Origin: G965216255 sp965216255
Lineage (GTDB): Bacteria > Bacteroidota > Rhodothermia > Rhodothermales > Bin80
NCBI GenBank assembly: GCA_965216255.1
Contig: OZ244148.1
Location: 3,596,001-3,660,000 of the forward strand
Reading direction: 5' to 3'
DNA: 64,000 nucleotides
The position numbers were made by a program, and so were the translations under genes. Positions 27,132-36,356 of this stretch are shown piece by piece (positions within the stretch are counted from its first letter, which is position 1; every line of letters starts with the position of its first letter). The notes below the pieces were generated by a model that searched no databases, was not told where the DNA came from, and saw only the letters and a list, made by a program, of their open reading frames with translations.

Positions 27132-28706
27132 CTATGCCGCTTTGTGTTTGTCAGCTTGTCGTGCCTTCTGCCAATGATGAGGCAAGAGGTCAGCTACGCG
27201 CCTGGCCGGATGCGTCGGGATGCGCTCGAACACGTCCGTGAGCCACTCCTGGGGATTAACACCGTGTAGCTTGCACGTGCCAAGTAGCGAATAGACCACG
27301 GCTGCCCGCTGGGCCGCATCATGTGATCCCGCGAACAGGTAATTCTTGCGGCCGATAACCAACGGCCGCAGGGCATTTTCAATGAGGTTATTGTCCAGCT
27401 CCACGCGGCCCTCATCCAGGTATCGGCTCAGCCTTTTCCAAAGGCCGAGCGTATAGTTGGTCGCCTGGCCCCAAGGGCTCTTGGGCAATCCCCCGTTCGC
27501 CTCCAGCCAGGGCTTCAGCGCTTCCAGTACAGGCCGGGCCTCTTCCTGACGTACCTCGCGCCGACGTTCCGCACTGGCACCCTCCTCTCGCAGCCTGCGC
27601 TCTATGGCGTAGAGTCGCCTGATCTTTGTCAACACGTGCTCGGCCTTCTCCGGTTCGTAGCTACGACAGTCGTAGAACTTGCGCCATGCATGCGCCATGC
27701 ATCCGTAGACCGTCATAGACGGATGCGCTTCGAAGACGTTGTAGGCCACATACCCGTCCGTCTGCAACGCTCCCGCATACCCACCCAAGAACGCCACCGG
27801 ACCTGCACGGGCACGGCTCTTGCGATACTCCATCACAAACAGCTTCTGCTCCGGAGTGTGGTACGCCCAGTAAAAACCCCGATGGGTCTTGCCCTTCTTC
27901 TTTCGATCCTGGACCTGGATACGCGTCTCATCCGCCTGCAGATACCCGCTTAAGAGCGCCTCCTGCTTGGGTGCATCATACAGCGGCCCAAGGTGCCATG
28001 CCGACTGCGCTATCCAGCCTCCCAGCGTGGACTTGGCAATTTCAATGCCTTCCCGCCGGAAACGCTGCTGCTGCCGGTACAGGGGCAAGTGGTCACAGTA
28101 CTTGTTAACCACCACATCGGCCAACAATCCCGGTCCGGCCATGCCCTTGTCCACCAGCCGCGGAGGCAACTCGGCGATGATGACGCCGCTGTCCTCATCG
28201 GTCGGGTCCACGTACTTGGGGCGATGAATCTCGACCACCTTTATCATGCTGGGCACGATCTCCAGGTACTGCGTCTTCTCCATGCCGATGCAAATGAGAC
28301 CTGTCGTGTCCTCTTCAGGCTGGATTACGATCGTCTCGCGGGGCAGGTGATCCGGCAGATCCTCGAAGTCCGGACGCCGCTTGGCCTTGCGCCGCTTCCG
28401 CTTCGGCTGATCCGTCTCGGGCTCGGGCGGCAGGGGCACCTCGACCTCCATGTCGTCAAACAAGAGACCCTGCTGCGCCTCCGGCCCCAGTACATACCTT
28501 TCGCTCCTGGAGCCAAAGAGCAGGCGGAGGGCTTCAGCCAGCTGTTTGTCCTTGCTCTCCAATTTCGCCTGCAGCCGGCTTATCTCCTCGCTCAGCTGAT
28601 TGATTACCTCGGACAGGCTGGCGTTCTGCTGAAGCACCGCGGCAAGCTGCGCAGGGAAGGTCTCAACATCCGCGGAAAAGGGGGAGGAATGTGCTTCGGG
28701 CTGCAT
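27132..28706 (-). CDS. tnpC: IS66 transposase TnpC (copy B)
   Basis: A 524-residue intact transposase. An N-terminal leucine-zipper-like stretch (LSEVINQLSEEISRLQAKLE) is followed by LFGSRSERYVLGPEAQQGLLFDD and a basic linker (PKRKRRKAKRRPDFEDLPDHLPRET). A zinc-binding-like domain and the DDE core come next: GYLQADETRIQVQDRKKKGKTHRGFYWAYH, QTDGYVAYN, MAHAWRKFYD, and NNLIENALRPLVIGRKNYLFAG. It differs from copy C at only a handful of residues (for example HAWRKF for HARRKF), so the copies are recent. Confidence 0.96.
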   Translation of the reverse strand: MQPEAHSSPFSADVETFPAQLAAVLQQNASLSEVINQLSEEISRLQAKLESKDKQLAEALRLLFGSRSERYVLGPEAQQGLLFDDMEVEVPLPPEPETDQPKRKRRKAKRRPDFEDLPDHLPRETIVIQPEEDTTGLICIGMEKTQYLEIVPSMIKVVEIHRPKYVDPTDEDSGVIIAELPPRLVDKGMAGPGLLADVVVNKYCDHLPLYRQQQRFRREGIEIAKSTLGGWIAQSAWHLGPLYDAPKQEALLSGYLQADETRIQVQDRKKKGKTHRGFYWAYHTPEQKLFVMEYRKSRARAGPVAFLGGYAGALQTDGYVAYNVFEAHPSMTVYGCMAHAWRKFYDCRSYEPEKAEHVLTKIRRLYAIERRLREEGASAERRREVRQEEARPVLEALKPWLEANGGLPKSPWGQATNYTLGLWKRLSRYLDEGRVELDNNLIENALRPLVIGRKNYLFAGSHDAAQRAAVVYSLLGTCKLHGVNPQEWLTDVFERIPTHPARRVADLLPHHWQKARQADKHKAA

Positions 28707-28757
28707 GACTGTTCAACAAGGCCTGCACATGCATTGTTCCCCGTTTCCACATACTAT

Positions 28758-29105
28758 CTATCCCGATTTCCGGCTCTTAACCGCATACCGGCGCCGGTAT
28801 ATTACGGACTTCAGCGACACTCCCTCCAGTAACATCACCATCTGCGTCCACGTCGGCATATCCTCTTTCGGCAGCTCAAACGTACCCGCTTCAAGCCTTT
28901 TGTAAAACAAGGCGAAGCCGTGTCGGTCCCACGAAAGCGCCTTTAGATGGTTCCGCCTCCTGTTGACGAACACAAAGAGGTCCCCCGACATGGGATCCCG
29001 CTTCATGCCGCTTTTCACCAAGGCGCACAGGCCGTCAAAGCTCTTGCGCATGTCGGCCGGCGGCCAGCAAAAGAAGTACCGGCGCGAAGGCCCCAGTCCG
29101 ATCAT
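28758..29105 (-). CDS. tnpB: IS66 Orf2-like TnpB (copy B)
   Basis: 115 residues, MIGLGPSRRYFFCWPPADMRKSFDGL onwards, ending RRRYAVKSRKSG. Its ATG overlaps the tnpA stop as ATGA. It is nearly identical to copy C. Confidence 0.95.
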   Translation of the reverse strand: MIGLGPSRRYFFCWPPADMRKSFDGLCALVKSGMKRDPMSGDLFVFVNRRRNHLKALSWDRHGFALFYKRLEAGTFELPKEDMPTWTQMVMLLEGVSLKSVIYRRRYAVKSRKSG

Positions 29106-29401
29106 GACTGCACCAGCTGCGCCAGGTACGAGGCAGATACCGGCGCCAAGAGGCGCACACGTATCCCGCCCGGGTACATGATCTCCACTTGCGCCTCTTC
29201 ACCTGCCACGGGTCTGCCAATCTCCACAAAGGCGCCGCTGTCCACTGCCGCAGCCTCCAAGCGATACTTCCGACGCCAGTAAAGCAGCTGCCCATACGAG
29301 ATGCCGCGCTCGGCACAGAACGCTGCAGCGGTCTGGCTGCTTTCTTCATACTGTTCCACCAGCGGAAACATTTCTTCCGCCGTACGTCTGGGCTGTCTCA
29401 T
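29102..29401 (-). CDS. tnpA: IS66 TnpA (copy B)
   Basis: 99 residues from the ATG that gives MRQPRRTAEEMFPLVEQYE, the start also used in copy C; an in-frame start 30 bp upstream exists. Helix-turn-helix AAAFCAERGISYGQLLYWRRKY and the conserved tail AQVEIMYPGGIRVRLLAPV are present. Coupled to tnpB by ATGA. Confidence 0.94.
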   Translation of the reverse strand: MRQPRRTAEEMFPLVEQYEESSQTAAAFCAERGISYGQLLYWRRKYRLEAAAVDSGAFVEIGRPVAGEEAQVEIMYPGGIRVRLLAPVSASYLAQLVQS

Positions 29402-29487
29402 GCCATCCAGGCTTTGAGTCCTCGGGTCCAAGAGTAATCTCCCGAGAAATCGTCACCTTATCCAGATGGGTTTCACCGCACGCTTAC

Positions 29488-29495
29488 GTTATACA
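29488..29495. repeat. Target-site duplication, right copy (GTTATACA)
   Basis: Pairs with 16207-16214; see the composite transposon. Confidence 0.95.
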
Positions 29496-30377
29496 TATGG
29501 TTACGGTTGATGGCTGTCGCAATGATTTGCTCCTCGGTAGCGTCAGCAAACAGGTCGCCGGCCAGCTGCTTGGCCACAAACGGGTCGTAGGGCATGCTGG
29601 CGTTTGTGGCGCCGACTACCCAGTCACGCCAGGGCCACATGAAGCGCACGGGGTCGCCCTGGTATCCGTTGGTATCGGCGTAGCGTGCGGCATCAAGCCA
29701 ATCCCAGGCCCACCGCTTGCCGTATCGCGGTGAGCCAGAAGTCGGTCCACGGCGCGCTAATGGGCTGGGGCCAACGTGTCTGAGCCAAAGGCGCCGAGCT
29801 TTTCAAGGGAGGGGGGGGCCGTCAGGTCCAGCGCCACACGGCGGAGCAGCGCCACGCGCGTGGCCTCGGGTGACGGGGCGATCCGCTCCCGCTCCAGCCT
29901 TGCCAGCACAAAAGGGTCTGTTTCGTTGCGTGGCCAATCCGAGCGTCTTATCCGGGGCAACGGCGGTCTTGCAGGTGCGACATACGACCAGTGCGGAGTG
30001 AGAGCGGCGCCCTGCTCGATCCATTTGCCGAGAATGGCAATTTCTCGGTCGGAAAGCGATAGGTTCGACTCCCGCGGTGGCATCCGGAATTCGGCATCCC
30101 TGGATGCAACACGCCGGTTAAGGGCGCTATTGCGGCGGCTTCCTGGTACTGCAACAGGGGCACCCGAGGTGCCGATACTTTCTTGGAGCCCCTCTTTTGT
30201 ATCCAGTCGGAGGCCGGCCTGCCGCGCGGCAGCATCCGGGCCATGGCAGGCATAACAGCGCTCGGACAGGATGGGCTTTGCATGGAAGTTGTAGTCCACC
30301 CGGTCGGGCAGGGGTTTGGCATGCCGGCTACAGGTCGCGGCGGATGCGCACAGGCACAGGATGTGCATGCGTGCCAT
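29488..30377 (-). pseudogene. PSD1 cytochrome, N-terminal part
   Basis: N-terminal half of the PSD1 protein that continues at 14608-16206. After a short hydrophobic, cysteine-rich leader it has DYNFHAKPILSERCYACHGPDA, a class I cytochrome c CxxCH site, then FRMPPRESNLSLSDREIAILGKWIEQGA and the DUF1549 opening DPFVLARLERERIAPSPEATRVALLRRVALDLT. Two lesions precede the transposon: an in-frame TAG at about 29757-29759 (homologues have Tyr, as in YERxVDRLLA) and a one-base loss near 29730. The family sequence then resumes with RYGKRWAWDWLDAARYADTNGYQGD and runs to INRNHM at the junction. The start lies 8 bp after the sulfatase stop. Confidence 0.9.
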
Positions 30378-30385
30378 GGCGCTAG

Positions 30386-31810
30386 CTACTGCTCCGTCGC
30401 TTCCGTATCCACGCGGCCAGGCTCTCTTGTTTCGGAACCCTGCACTCCGGTGAGCCGGTCGCCCAAGCGCGCACGTTGTTTGTCAGCCAGCGCCGTAAGG
30501 CGTGCTACCACATCCGGGTGTTCGGCTGCCACGTTGCGCGATTCCCCGATATTGGATTCGAGGTCAAACAGCTCAAGGCCGATTGCAGCGTCGTAGTTGT
30601 ACTTGCCCGGAAAGCCATCCTTGCCAGGAGTCTGCTCCACCATGGTGCGATACGTGTGGGGGAATTGCAGTTTCCATTTCCCGCTGCGCACGGCATGCAG
30701 TTCATTGGTCCTGTACCAGAAGAAATAGGCTTCCTGCGGCGACGTGGTACTCGATCCAGTGAGCAGGGGCCAGATATCCTTGCCGTCTATAGGGTGCGGC
30801 GGTAGCTCTGCACCAATCAATCCGGCTAGCGTCGGGAATAGATCTATGGTCATGGCGGGTGTCGTGACCTCCAGGCCCTTCGGCAATACGCCGGGCCACC
30901 TGGCAAGGAAGGGTACACGCACGCCTCCCTCGAACGCCGTGCCCTTGCCTTCTCTCAGCGGGCCAGCCGATCCTGCGTGGTTACCATAGCTGAGCCAGGG
31001 CCCGTTGTCGGAGGCAAAGAGTACGAGCGTGTTATCGGTGATGCCCGCCTCTTCGAGCGCCCGCAAGATTTCTCCCATGGACCAGTCAATTTCATGCACG
31101 ACATCCCCGTACAGTCCGGCGCCGCTCTTTCCGCTGCGCTCGGCAGAAACGAATAGGGGTACATGCGGCATGGGATGGGCCACATAAAGGAAAAACGGCC
31201 GGTCGGCAGCAGCACTTTCCTCTATGAACGCCATAGCGCGTTCCGTAATGTCGGTAGTAAAGCGTGTTTGGTCTGTGTTGTAGCCAACGATGGCTTCCGC
31301 CTCAATGGTGGGCAGGTCTCCCCACGCGTCCGGATTTTCCGGATGGTATGGCCACATGTCATTCGAATAGGGGATGCCGTAATAGTCGGCAAACCCGTTG
31401 CGTGTTGGCAGAAAGGGTTCTAGGTGCCCAAGGTGCCACTTGCCGTATGCCGCCGTGGCGTAACCCCGGGACTGGAACAGCTCTCCAAGTGTTACTTCAG
31501 CTTCGTCGATGCCGTGCTTGTTGGAGGGGCCGAGCGCGCCGTGTATGCCGATCCGGTTGGCATATGCACCGGTCAGCAGGGATGCCCTCGATGCCGAGCA
31601 GACAGCCTGGCTTACGTAGAAGTCGGTGAATCGGACGCCATCCTGCGCCATTCCGTCGAGGTGCGGCGTAGCGTACACGGTAGCGCCGTAGGCACCGATG
31701 TCGGCGTAGCCCAAGTCGTCCACAAACATTATTACAACATTGGGCTGCGGATCATGCGCAGACGTGCACGCACCAATAAGAACGGGAAACAGTAGCAAAG
31801 CGTGTCGCAT
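30386..31810 (-). CDS. Arylsulfatase-like sulfatase, lipoprotein
   Basis: A 474-residue sulfatase. The start at 31810 gives a compact lipoprotein signal (MRHALLLFPVLIGAC); ATGs 12 and 27 bp upstream are also open. Metal site NVVIMFVDDLGYADIGAYG; formylglycine motif CSASRASLLTG with Cys71, the C-x-A-S-R variant; then GKWHLGH, HPMPHVPLF, LFASDNGPW and REGKGTAFEGGVRVPFLARWPG. This is the arylsulfatase A/galactose-sulfatase layout of family S1. First gene of the operon with the PSD1, DUF1501, gnd and nucleoside hydrolase genes. Downstream genes are now separated by the 13-kb insertion, which probably blocks read-through from this promoter. Confidence 0.94.
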   Translation of the reverse strand: MRHALLLFPVLIGACTSAHDPQPNVVIMFVDDLGYADIGAYGATVYATPHLDGMAQDGVRFTDFYVSQAVCSASRASLLTGAYANRIGIHGALGPSNKHGIDEAEVTLGELFQSRGYATAAYGKWHLGHLEPFLPTRNGFADYYGIPYSNDMWPYHPENPDAWGDLPTIEAEAIVGYNTDQTRFTTDITERAMAFIEESAAADRPFFLYVAHPMPHVPLFVSAERSGKSGAGLYGDVVHEIDWSMGEILRALEEAGITDNTLVLFASDNGPWLSYGNHAGSAGPLREGKGTAFEGGVRVPFLARWPGVLPKGLEVTTPAMTIDLFPTLAGLIGAELPPHPIDGKDIWPLLTGSSTTSPQEAYFFWYRTNELHAVRSGKWKLQFPHTYRTMVEQTPGKDGFPGKYNYDAAIGLELFDLESNIGESRNVAAEHPDVVARLTALADKQRARLGDRLTGVQGSETREPGRVDTEATEQ

Positions 31811-31822
31811 GGCGGGAGGCAT

Positions 31823-32358
31823 ATGAAGGCAACGCAAGATATGGGTCTTGCATGGAACAAGAATCTAAGGACCTGAACGCTTGTGCATCATTTTTCGTCG
31901 GCATGGTCCGAACCTATCCTTGTTTCCTCATGCGCTTTCGAGGGAGGCGGCGGAAGGCGCAGGTGGTTTTGCTCCGGCACCTGGCAGAATTAGGACACTT
32001 GCACTCCAAGATGTTCGCGGGGCTGTTGGTGCACTGGCCGAGCGGAATCACCAAGCCAGTCCTTCCGATTTGAACCCAAGTCCACTACACCGGGAACGTG
32101 TTGTAACTGCTCATTTCTTGGCTGGTGCAGAGGTGGTAGCGGTGGCTGGCAGCGATAGCGGCAATAACGAATTCAGCCACGGGATCGGGCCTTTGAAAGC
32201 CCTCGATACTTGCCTGCGTGCCGTCAAGGCTGTGCCCTTAAAGGTCGACCATCGGTTGACGATGCAAAGAGCGGCCGCACCTGCGTTTGCCGAGCAATAG
32301 CACTATTGGCTACCGGTTTGTTCTTCCAACCCAGCTTGAGATTACCTGAGCCCACCTG
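31823..32358. other. No gene recognised
   Basis: About 535 bp between the sulfatase and the VOC gene. Short frames are open on both strands but none has a recognisable family, start site or composition. It may contain the sulfatase promoter near 31830. Confidence 0.5.
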
Positions 32359-32784
32359 CTACCAAGCGAAGTTTCCTTCATCATCGAGCGGCGAGAATGG
32401 ATTCCAGGCAACTTCCCAAAAATGCCCGTCGGGATCCTTGAAGTATCCTGAATGACCACCCCAGAAGACATCCTGCGCCGGCTTGACGATGGTGCCGCCA
32501 GCACGTTCGACTTCGCCAAGCACCCATGCAACGTCCTCGCGTGCACGGACATTGTAGGCCAATATGATTGCCCCCGTCCCGCGTTCACTGCTTTCCTGTG
32601 GGCCTATTTCCTCGAGGATCTTAGCTCGCGGGTAGAGGGCAAACCCGATTCCGTTGAGCGTGAAGCAGACAATGGAATCGATGTGGTCCTCGCTCGCTAC
32701 GCGCCAGCCGATCGCTTCGTAGAATGCGCGTGCCCGCGGCAGATTGTCTACGCCTAGGGTGACTATGCTAAGACGCTGGTCCAT
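32359..32784 (-). CDS. VOC (glyoxalase/dioxygenase-fold) family protein
   Basis: 141 residues with two beta-alpha-beta-beta-beta units of the vicinal oxygen chelate fold. The first is RLSIVTLGVDNLPRARAFYEAIGW, the second begins with IILAYNV and ends GGHSGYFKDPDGHFWEVAWNP, the typical metal-side strand with a C-terminal Glu. Probably a cytoplasmic glyoxalase-like or resistance-type enzyme; the substrate is not predictable. No clear operon partner. Confidence 0.9.
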   Translation of the reverse strand: MDQRLSIVTLGVDNLPRARAFYEAIGWRVASEDHIDSIVCFTLNGIGFALYPRAKILEEIGPQESSERGTGAIILAYNVRAREDVAWVLGEVERAGGTIVKPAQDVFWGGHSGYFKDPDGHFWEVAWNPFSPLDDEGNFAW

Positions 32785-32956
32785 ACCATCTCCTCTTGAG
32801 TTGAAATTCCAATTGATTGCACCTGGGCGACATCGGTCCCAGCGGCCCTTGCAATGCCCTATGCTGCGCGGACCTGGACCACCATAATCCGTTGGATTGT
32901 ATGGTGTTAAGCCGTGCCAGGTTGCACCAGCAGCCGAGGCCGCGCGTCATTTGCGC

Positions 32957-34369
32957 TCACACGGTCTTTAATTTCCAGCGCCCAAGGTGAAAGACCCAGA
33001 CACCGATGACGGAAAGGGTAGCCTGGGCGATGGCAATGGCAGCGAAGACGCCGGAAACTCCCCAGTTTGCAGTATAGGCCAATACATAGGCCACGGGGAT
33101 CTGGATCAGCCAGGAACAGATAACGTTGATCCAGGTCGGCGTCCATGTGTCGCCGGCGCCGTTGAAAGCCTGTGTGGTCACCATGCCGAAGGCAAACAGG
33201 GCGTACGTGTAGCTGACAATCCGCAGGCAGTCCTTTCCTACGGCAATCACGCCGGCATCAGCAGAGAACACTCCGATAATGGGCTGGGCAAAGAAATACA
33301 TTCCGGCAGCTACCACACCGAGGAAAGCCATATTGGTAAAGCTCGTGATCCAGACGCTGCGTGCTGCCCTGCCCGGATGTCCGGCGCCCAGGTTCTGACC
33401 GACCAGTGTGGCCGCGGCATTGCCCATGCCCCAAGCTGGCAGGAGTGCGAATATAATCACGCGGACGGCCACCGTATAACCGGCTGCGGCCTCCTCGCCA
33501 AAGGTGTTGACGAAGGCGAAGAGCGCCATGAAACTGGCTGTCGCAATCAGCGACTGGAACACTGCAGGGCCTGAGACACGCAGCAGGCGCGCCATCAGGG
33601 GCCAGACAATGCGGCACACACCCAATGGAAGCAGTATGCGGCTCTTGCTTCCGAACAGGAGGTAGCACTGGTAGACAATGCCGATTCCGCGCCCGATGGA
33701 AGTCGCAACGGCCGCTCCGGTCACACCCATCTCCGGGATGGGGCCCCATCCGAATATCAGGAGTGGATCCAGTACGATGTTGAGTGAATTGGCCAGAAGA
33801 AGGACCTTCAGGGCAAGCATGGCGTCGCCCGCGCCCCGGAACATGGCATTGATTACGAATAGCAGGAGAATGATGCCATTGGTACCGAAGAGTATCGCGC
33901 AGTAGGTGGAACCCATGGCCACGACCGGCTCCGGCGTGGCAATGAGCCGCAGCATTTCGGGTGCGAAGAAGATGCCGGCAAGGCTTATGGGGATCGATAC
34001 CATGCCACATGCCACCAAGGCCTGAAAGGCGATCACACCTGCACCTTCCGGATCTTTCTGGCCAATGCGCCGCGCAATCATGGCCGTTACGCCCATGGAT
34101 AATCCGAAACCCACGGCAAACACCAGGATGATCAGCGCGGCCCCGGCACCGACGGCGGTCAATGCCTCGGCTCCGAGTCTGCCGACGAAATACACGTCGA
34201 CGAGTTCGAAGATCGACTGCATGAGCATTTCCAGCACCATGGGGACGGCAAGCAGAATAATGGCGCGAGCCATGCTTCCGCTCGTGTAGTCCCGATGCTC
34301 TCCGCGCAGCACGCCGCGGACTTCTTGCCAGAATGTGGGGTCGCTGGAAATCACCCGAATGGGCATCAT
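32957..34369 (-). CDS. MATE family efflux transporter
   Basis: A 470-residue inner-membrane transporter with twelve predicted helices in two halves. Family features: LAVPMVLEMLMQSIFELVDVYFVGRLGAEALTAVG at the start of the first half, MARRIGQKDPEGA, NAMFRGAGDAMLALK, then VSGPAVFQSLIATASF, LVGQNLGAGHPGRA and QAFNGAGDTWTPTW in the second half. MATE proteins export cationic compounds using sodium or proton gradients. The start is placed at the double ATG 34364-34369; the longer open frame has no signal-like sequence. Apparently monocistronic. Confidence 0.94.
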   Translation of the reverse strand: MMPIRVISSDPTFWQEVRGVLRGEHRDYTSGSMARAIILLAVPMVLEMLMQSIFELVDVYFVGRLGAEALTAVGAGAALIILVFAVGFGLSMGVTAMIARRIGQKDPEGAGVIAFQALVACGMVSIPISLAGIFFAPEMLRLIATPEPVVAMGSTYCAILFGTNGIILLLFVINAMFRGAGDAMLALKVLLLANSLNIVLDPLLIFGWGPIPEMGVTGAAVATSIGRGIGIVYQCYLLFGSKSRILLPLGVCRIVWPLMARLLRVSGPAVFQSLIATASFMALFAFVNTFGEEAAAGYTVAVRVIIFALLPAWGMGNAAATLVGQNLGAGHPGRAARSVWITSFTNMAFLGVVAAGMYFFAQPIIGVFSADAGVIAVGKDCLRIVSYTYALFAFGMVTTQAFNGAGDTWTPTWINVICSWLIQIPVAYVLAYTANWGVSGVFAAIAIAQATLSVIGVWVFHLGRWKLKTV

Positions 34370-34721
34370 TCGCCAGTGTTTGCAGTAATTAATGACTGCA
34401 GAATACTCAGGTAGGCCAGATAAACTTGAGCCTACAGGCAATAACGCCCAGATTCCGAGTAGTCAGATTCACTTGCGTTTTTACATTTGAATTGCGATAC
34501 GGGGCGCAAGAGCTGTATCTGGACGATCCAAATTGACGCAATAGACAAAGGCATTACTAAGGCGCCGTGGGGCAGTACTCCGAGGCCTGATTCGCGTTTC
34601 ACGAGAAAGCAGCCATCTGTACTTACGGTATTCCATGCAGACTGTCTGGGCAACTGAACGGTTCGACGTTCAGGATTTGAGGCTGCGAATAGATTTCGCT
34701 ACAGAACCTATTGTAGCGGTA
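34370..34721. other. No gene recognised; MATE upstream region
   Basis: 352 bp between the MATE gene and the IS3 element. Contains the likely MATE promoter. Nothing else is supported. Confidence 0.5.
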
Positions 34722-34775
34722 TGTGCCAATAAAAATGAGACAGATTCGCCTCGAATTTAGTGTAGCGGGCGGAGC

Positions 34776-35806
34776 TCATACTGCCTGGTACTGGTCGCGT
34801 TTAAGTACAAAGTTGCGTGTCTGCCGGCCGGACCTTCCGGCTTCGAGCTTGGCCGCATCCTGAGCATCTTCCGGCTTATTGATCCATACCTTCAGTCGTG
34901 GCATCGCTAGCTTGGGGACACCTCGGATGAATCGCTCCGGTTCTCGAGCATAGGCGTCCTGTATTACGCGCTGCCGCGCCTGCTACATGTCGCGCGTCTT
35001 GCCGTAATGGATCGTCGACGGGTGCATCAGTGCAATGCCTGTGTGGTAGAACTCGTTGTTGTACCAGTGGGAGAGGTGCTTGGCCCAGCTGCGGGCGTCC
35101 TCCAGGGAGCCGAACCGCACCTCGCACGTCTGGTGGTACCTCGCCGCGCGGAAGTGCGCCTCCGAATAGGGATTATCATTGGAGCGATACGGACGGCTGT
35201 AGGAGCCTTCCACTTGCAGGTCCGCCAAGAGCTGCACATACGTCTTAATGGCCATGACCGGGCCGCGATCCGAATGGATGACCAGGTGGTCTCGTCTCAC
35301 GTTCTGGCGCGCACAGGTATCTGTGATGAGATCCTTCGCCAGCGCGGCAGGACTCATAGGGGGCTATAGTCCAGCCCACCACGTAGCGGCTGAAGACATC
35401 CAGGACCACGTACAGCTTGTACCTTCTTGGGGCCCCGAAGTGTGGTGATATCCCGCGTCCACAGCTGGTTCGGACCGCAAGCCAACAGCTCCGGCTTCGT
35501 GTAAGGAGGATGTGCGCGCTGATTTCTGCGCTCGCGTATCTCCTTGTCATCATGAAGGATACGATACATGGTGCGCCAGTGGCAGACATAGGTGCCTTCA
35601 TCCAGGAGCGTCGCCCAGATCTGGCGTGGAGGCAGGTCCAGGAACCGATTCGAGTTTAGTATCGCCCGAATCTCTGCCCGCTTGGCCTCCGACAACCGAC
35701 GCCTGTTCTTGCGGCGCCTCTTCGGCCGCGCCGCCGCCGGATGCCGGCTCCTGTAGTAGGAGGCGCGAGAGATCCCCACATGTCGGCAGGCCTCCGCCCA
35801 GCCCAT
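34776..35806 (-). pseudogene. IS3 OrfB transposase with two frameshifts and a stop
   Basis: The DDE integrase-type half of an IS3 transposase. It starts MGWAEACRHVGISRASYYRSRHP, then RQIWATLLDEGTYVCHWRTMYRIL and QLWTRDITTLRGPKK. There the frame shifts and continues as LYVVLDVFSRYVVGWTIAPYES (second catalytic Asp). It shifts again to LVIHSDRGPVMAIKTYVQLLADLQVEGSYSRPYRSNDNPYSE (catalytic region and Glu) and ends after an in-frame TAG near 34983 with RFIRGVPKLAMPRLKVWINKPED. Inactive. Confidence 0.9.
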
Positions 35807-35835
35807 GACCGGACGCAGTGCCGCCAGTATCTCCT

Positions 35836-36237
35836 TTATGGCTGCCCGGCCTCGATCTGGCTGCTGATGCCAAACAGTGCACAGACTTTTTCTTGGACCT
35901 CTATGATGGCTTCGGCCTTCTCCAGCCGGCGCCGGGACTGATTGAGCTCTTTGCGTAGCCGCCCGATCTCCTTGTCCTTGGCAAGCAGCTCCTTCCCGTC
36001 TTGCGTCAAGCCATAAAGGCTTCCACGTTCACACACCCTGCGCCTCTGCGCCAGATGAGATGAATAGATGCCTTCCCGGCGCAAGAGTGCGCCAACCTCT
36101 CCAGGCTCAACGCATGCATCGGCCTCTTCCAGAAGGCGCAGCTTGTAACTGGCGCTGAACCTGCGGCGCTTGGCCTTGGGAACCACCTCGATTGGGAGTG
36201 CGGTTCCATTGGTGTTCGAAGGATAGTTGGTTTCCAT
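35836..36237 (-). CDS. IS3 OrfA (helix-turn-helix) protein
   Basis: 133 residues: RRRFSASYKLRLLEEADAC (helix-turn-helix entry), VGALLRREGIYSSHL, then a leucine-zipper-like segment DKEIGRLRKELNQSRRRLEKAEAIIEVQ. This is the usual first ORF of IS3 elements, normally joined to OrfB by programmed frameshifting. It remains open although its partner is broken. Confidence 0.88.
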   Translation of the reverse strand: METNYPSNTNGTALPIEVVPKAKRRRFSASYKLRLLEEADACVEPGEVGALLRREGIYSSHLAQRRRVCERGSLYGLTQDGKELLAKDKEIGRLRKELNQSRRRLEKAEAIIEVQEKVCALFGISSQIEAGQP

Positions 36238-36356
36238 GATGTGTGGGGGTTCGATGATGGATTGGTTAGGCTGAATCGCCTGACCAGTCTTGCCGCATGA
36301 ACCCTACCGCGGCTACACCAATAATGTCTCGAAGTGTCTCGTTTCTTGTTGGCACA

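Larger units (their letters stand above)
16215..29487. mobile_element. IS66 composite transposon carrying a STAND-like NTPase
   Basis: A 13,273-bp insertion bounded by IS66 ends (GTAAGCGTCCGGTGAA at the left, TTCACCGCACGCTTAC at the right) and a perfect 8-bp duplication GTTATACA, the length IS66 elements make. Inside are two IS66 copies in the same orientation: A at 16215-21925 and B at 25602-29487. The cargo of 3.68 kb (21926-25601) holds one gene. The inner flanks of A (CGTGCCCC) and B (TCTTCAGA) do not match each other or the outer flanks. This is what movement as one unit predicts, and not two independent insertions. Copy A is further split by a serine-recombinase element and copy B by an IS256. 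Confidence 0.9.
25602..29487 (-). mobile_element. IS66 family element, copy B (genes intact)
   Basis: Ends GTAAGCGTCCGGTGAA (25602) and CCGCACGCTTAC (29487). Removing the nested IS256 and one copy of its target repeat leaves 2,474 bp, essentially the size of copy C (2,473 bp). All three genes are open, so this copy can supply transposition functions for the composite. Confidence 0.93.
34722..36356 (-). mobile_element. IS3 family element, decayed
   Basis: Ends are an imperfect inverted repeat: TGTGCCAATAAAAATGAGAC at 34722 and, on the other strand from 36356, TGTGCCAACAAGAAACGAGAC. About 1.63 kb. No clear direct repeat flanks it, which with the broken orfB suggests an old insertion. Confidence 0.85.

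Noticed and set aside
26917..27177. CRISPR-like array suggested by recurring sequence blocks near IS66 ends
   Set aside because: The repeats are the three IS66 copies and the IS256 inverted repeats; there are no short regularly spaced repeats or cas genes.
16215..29487. Two independent IS66 insertions that happen to flank the NTPase gene
   Set aside because: Each would leave its own 8-bp repeat. Only the outermost flanks match, and they match perfectly.
30060..30085. GGTTCGACTCCCG, a T-loop-like string suggesting a tRNA
   Set aside because: It lies in the well-supported PSD1 coding frame (PRESNLSLSD) and no acceptor stem or anticodon arm surrounds it. No tRNA or rRNA was found in the window.
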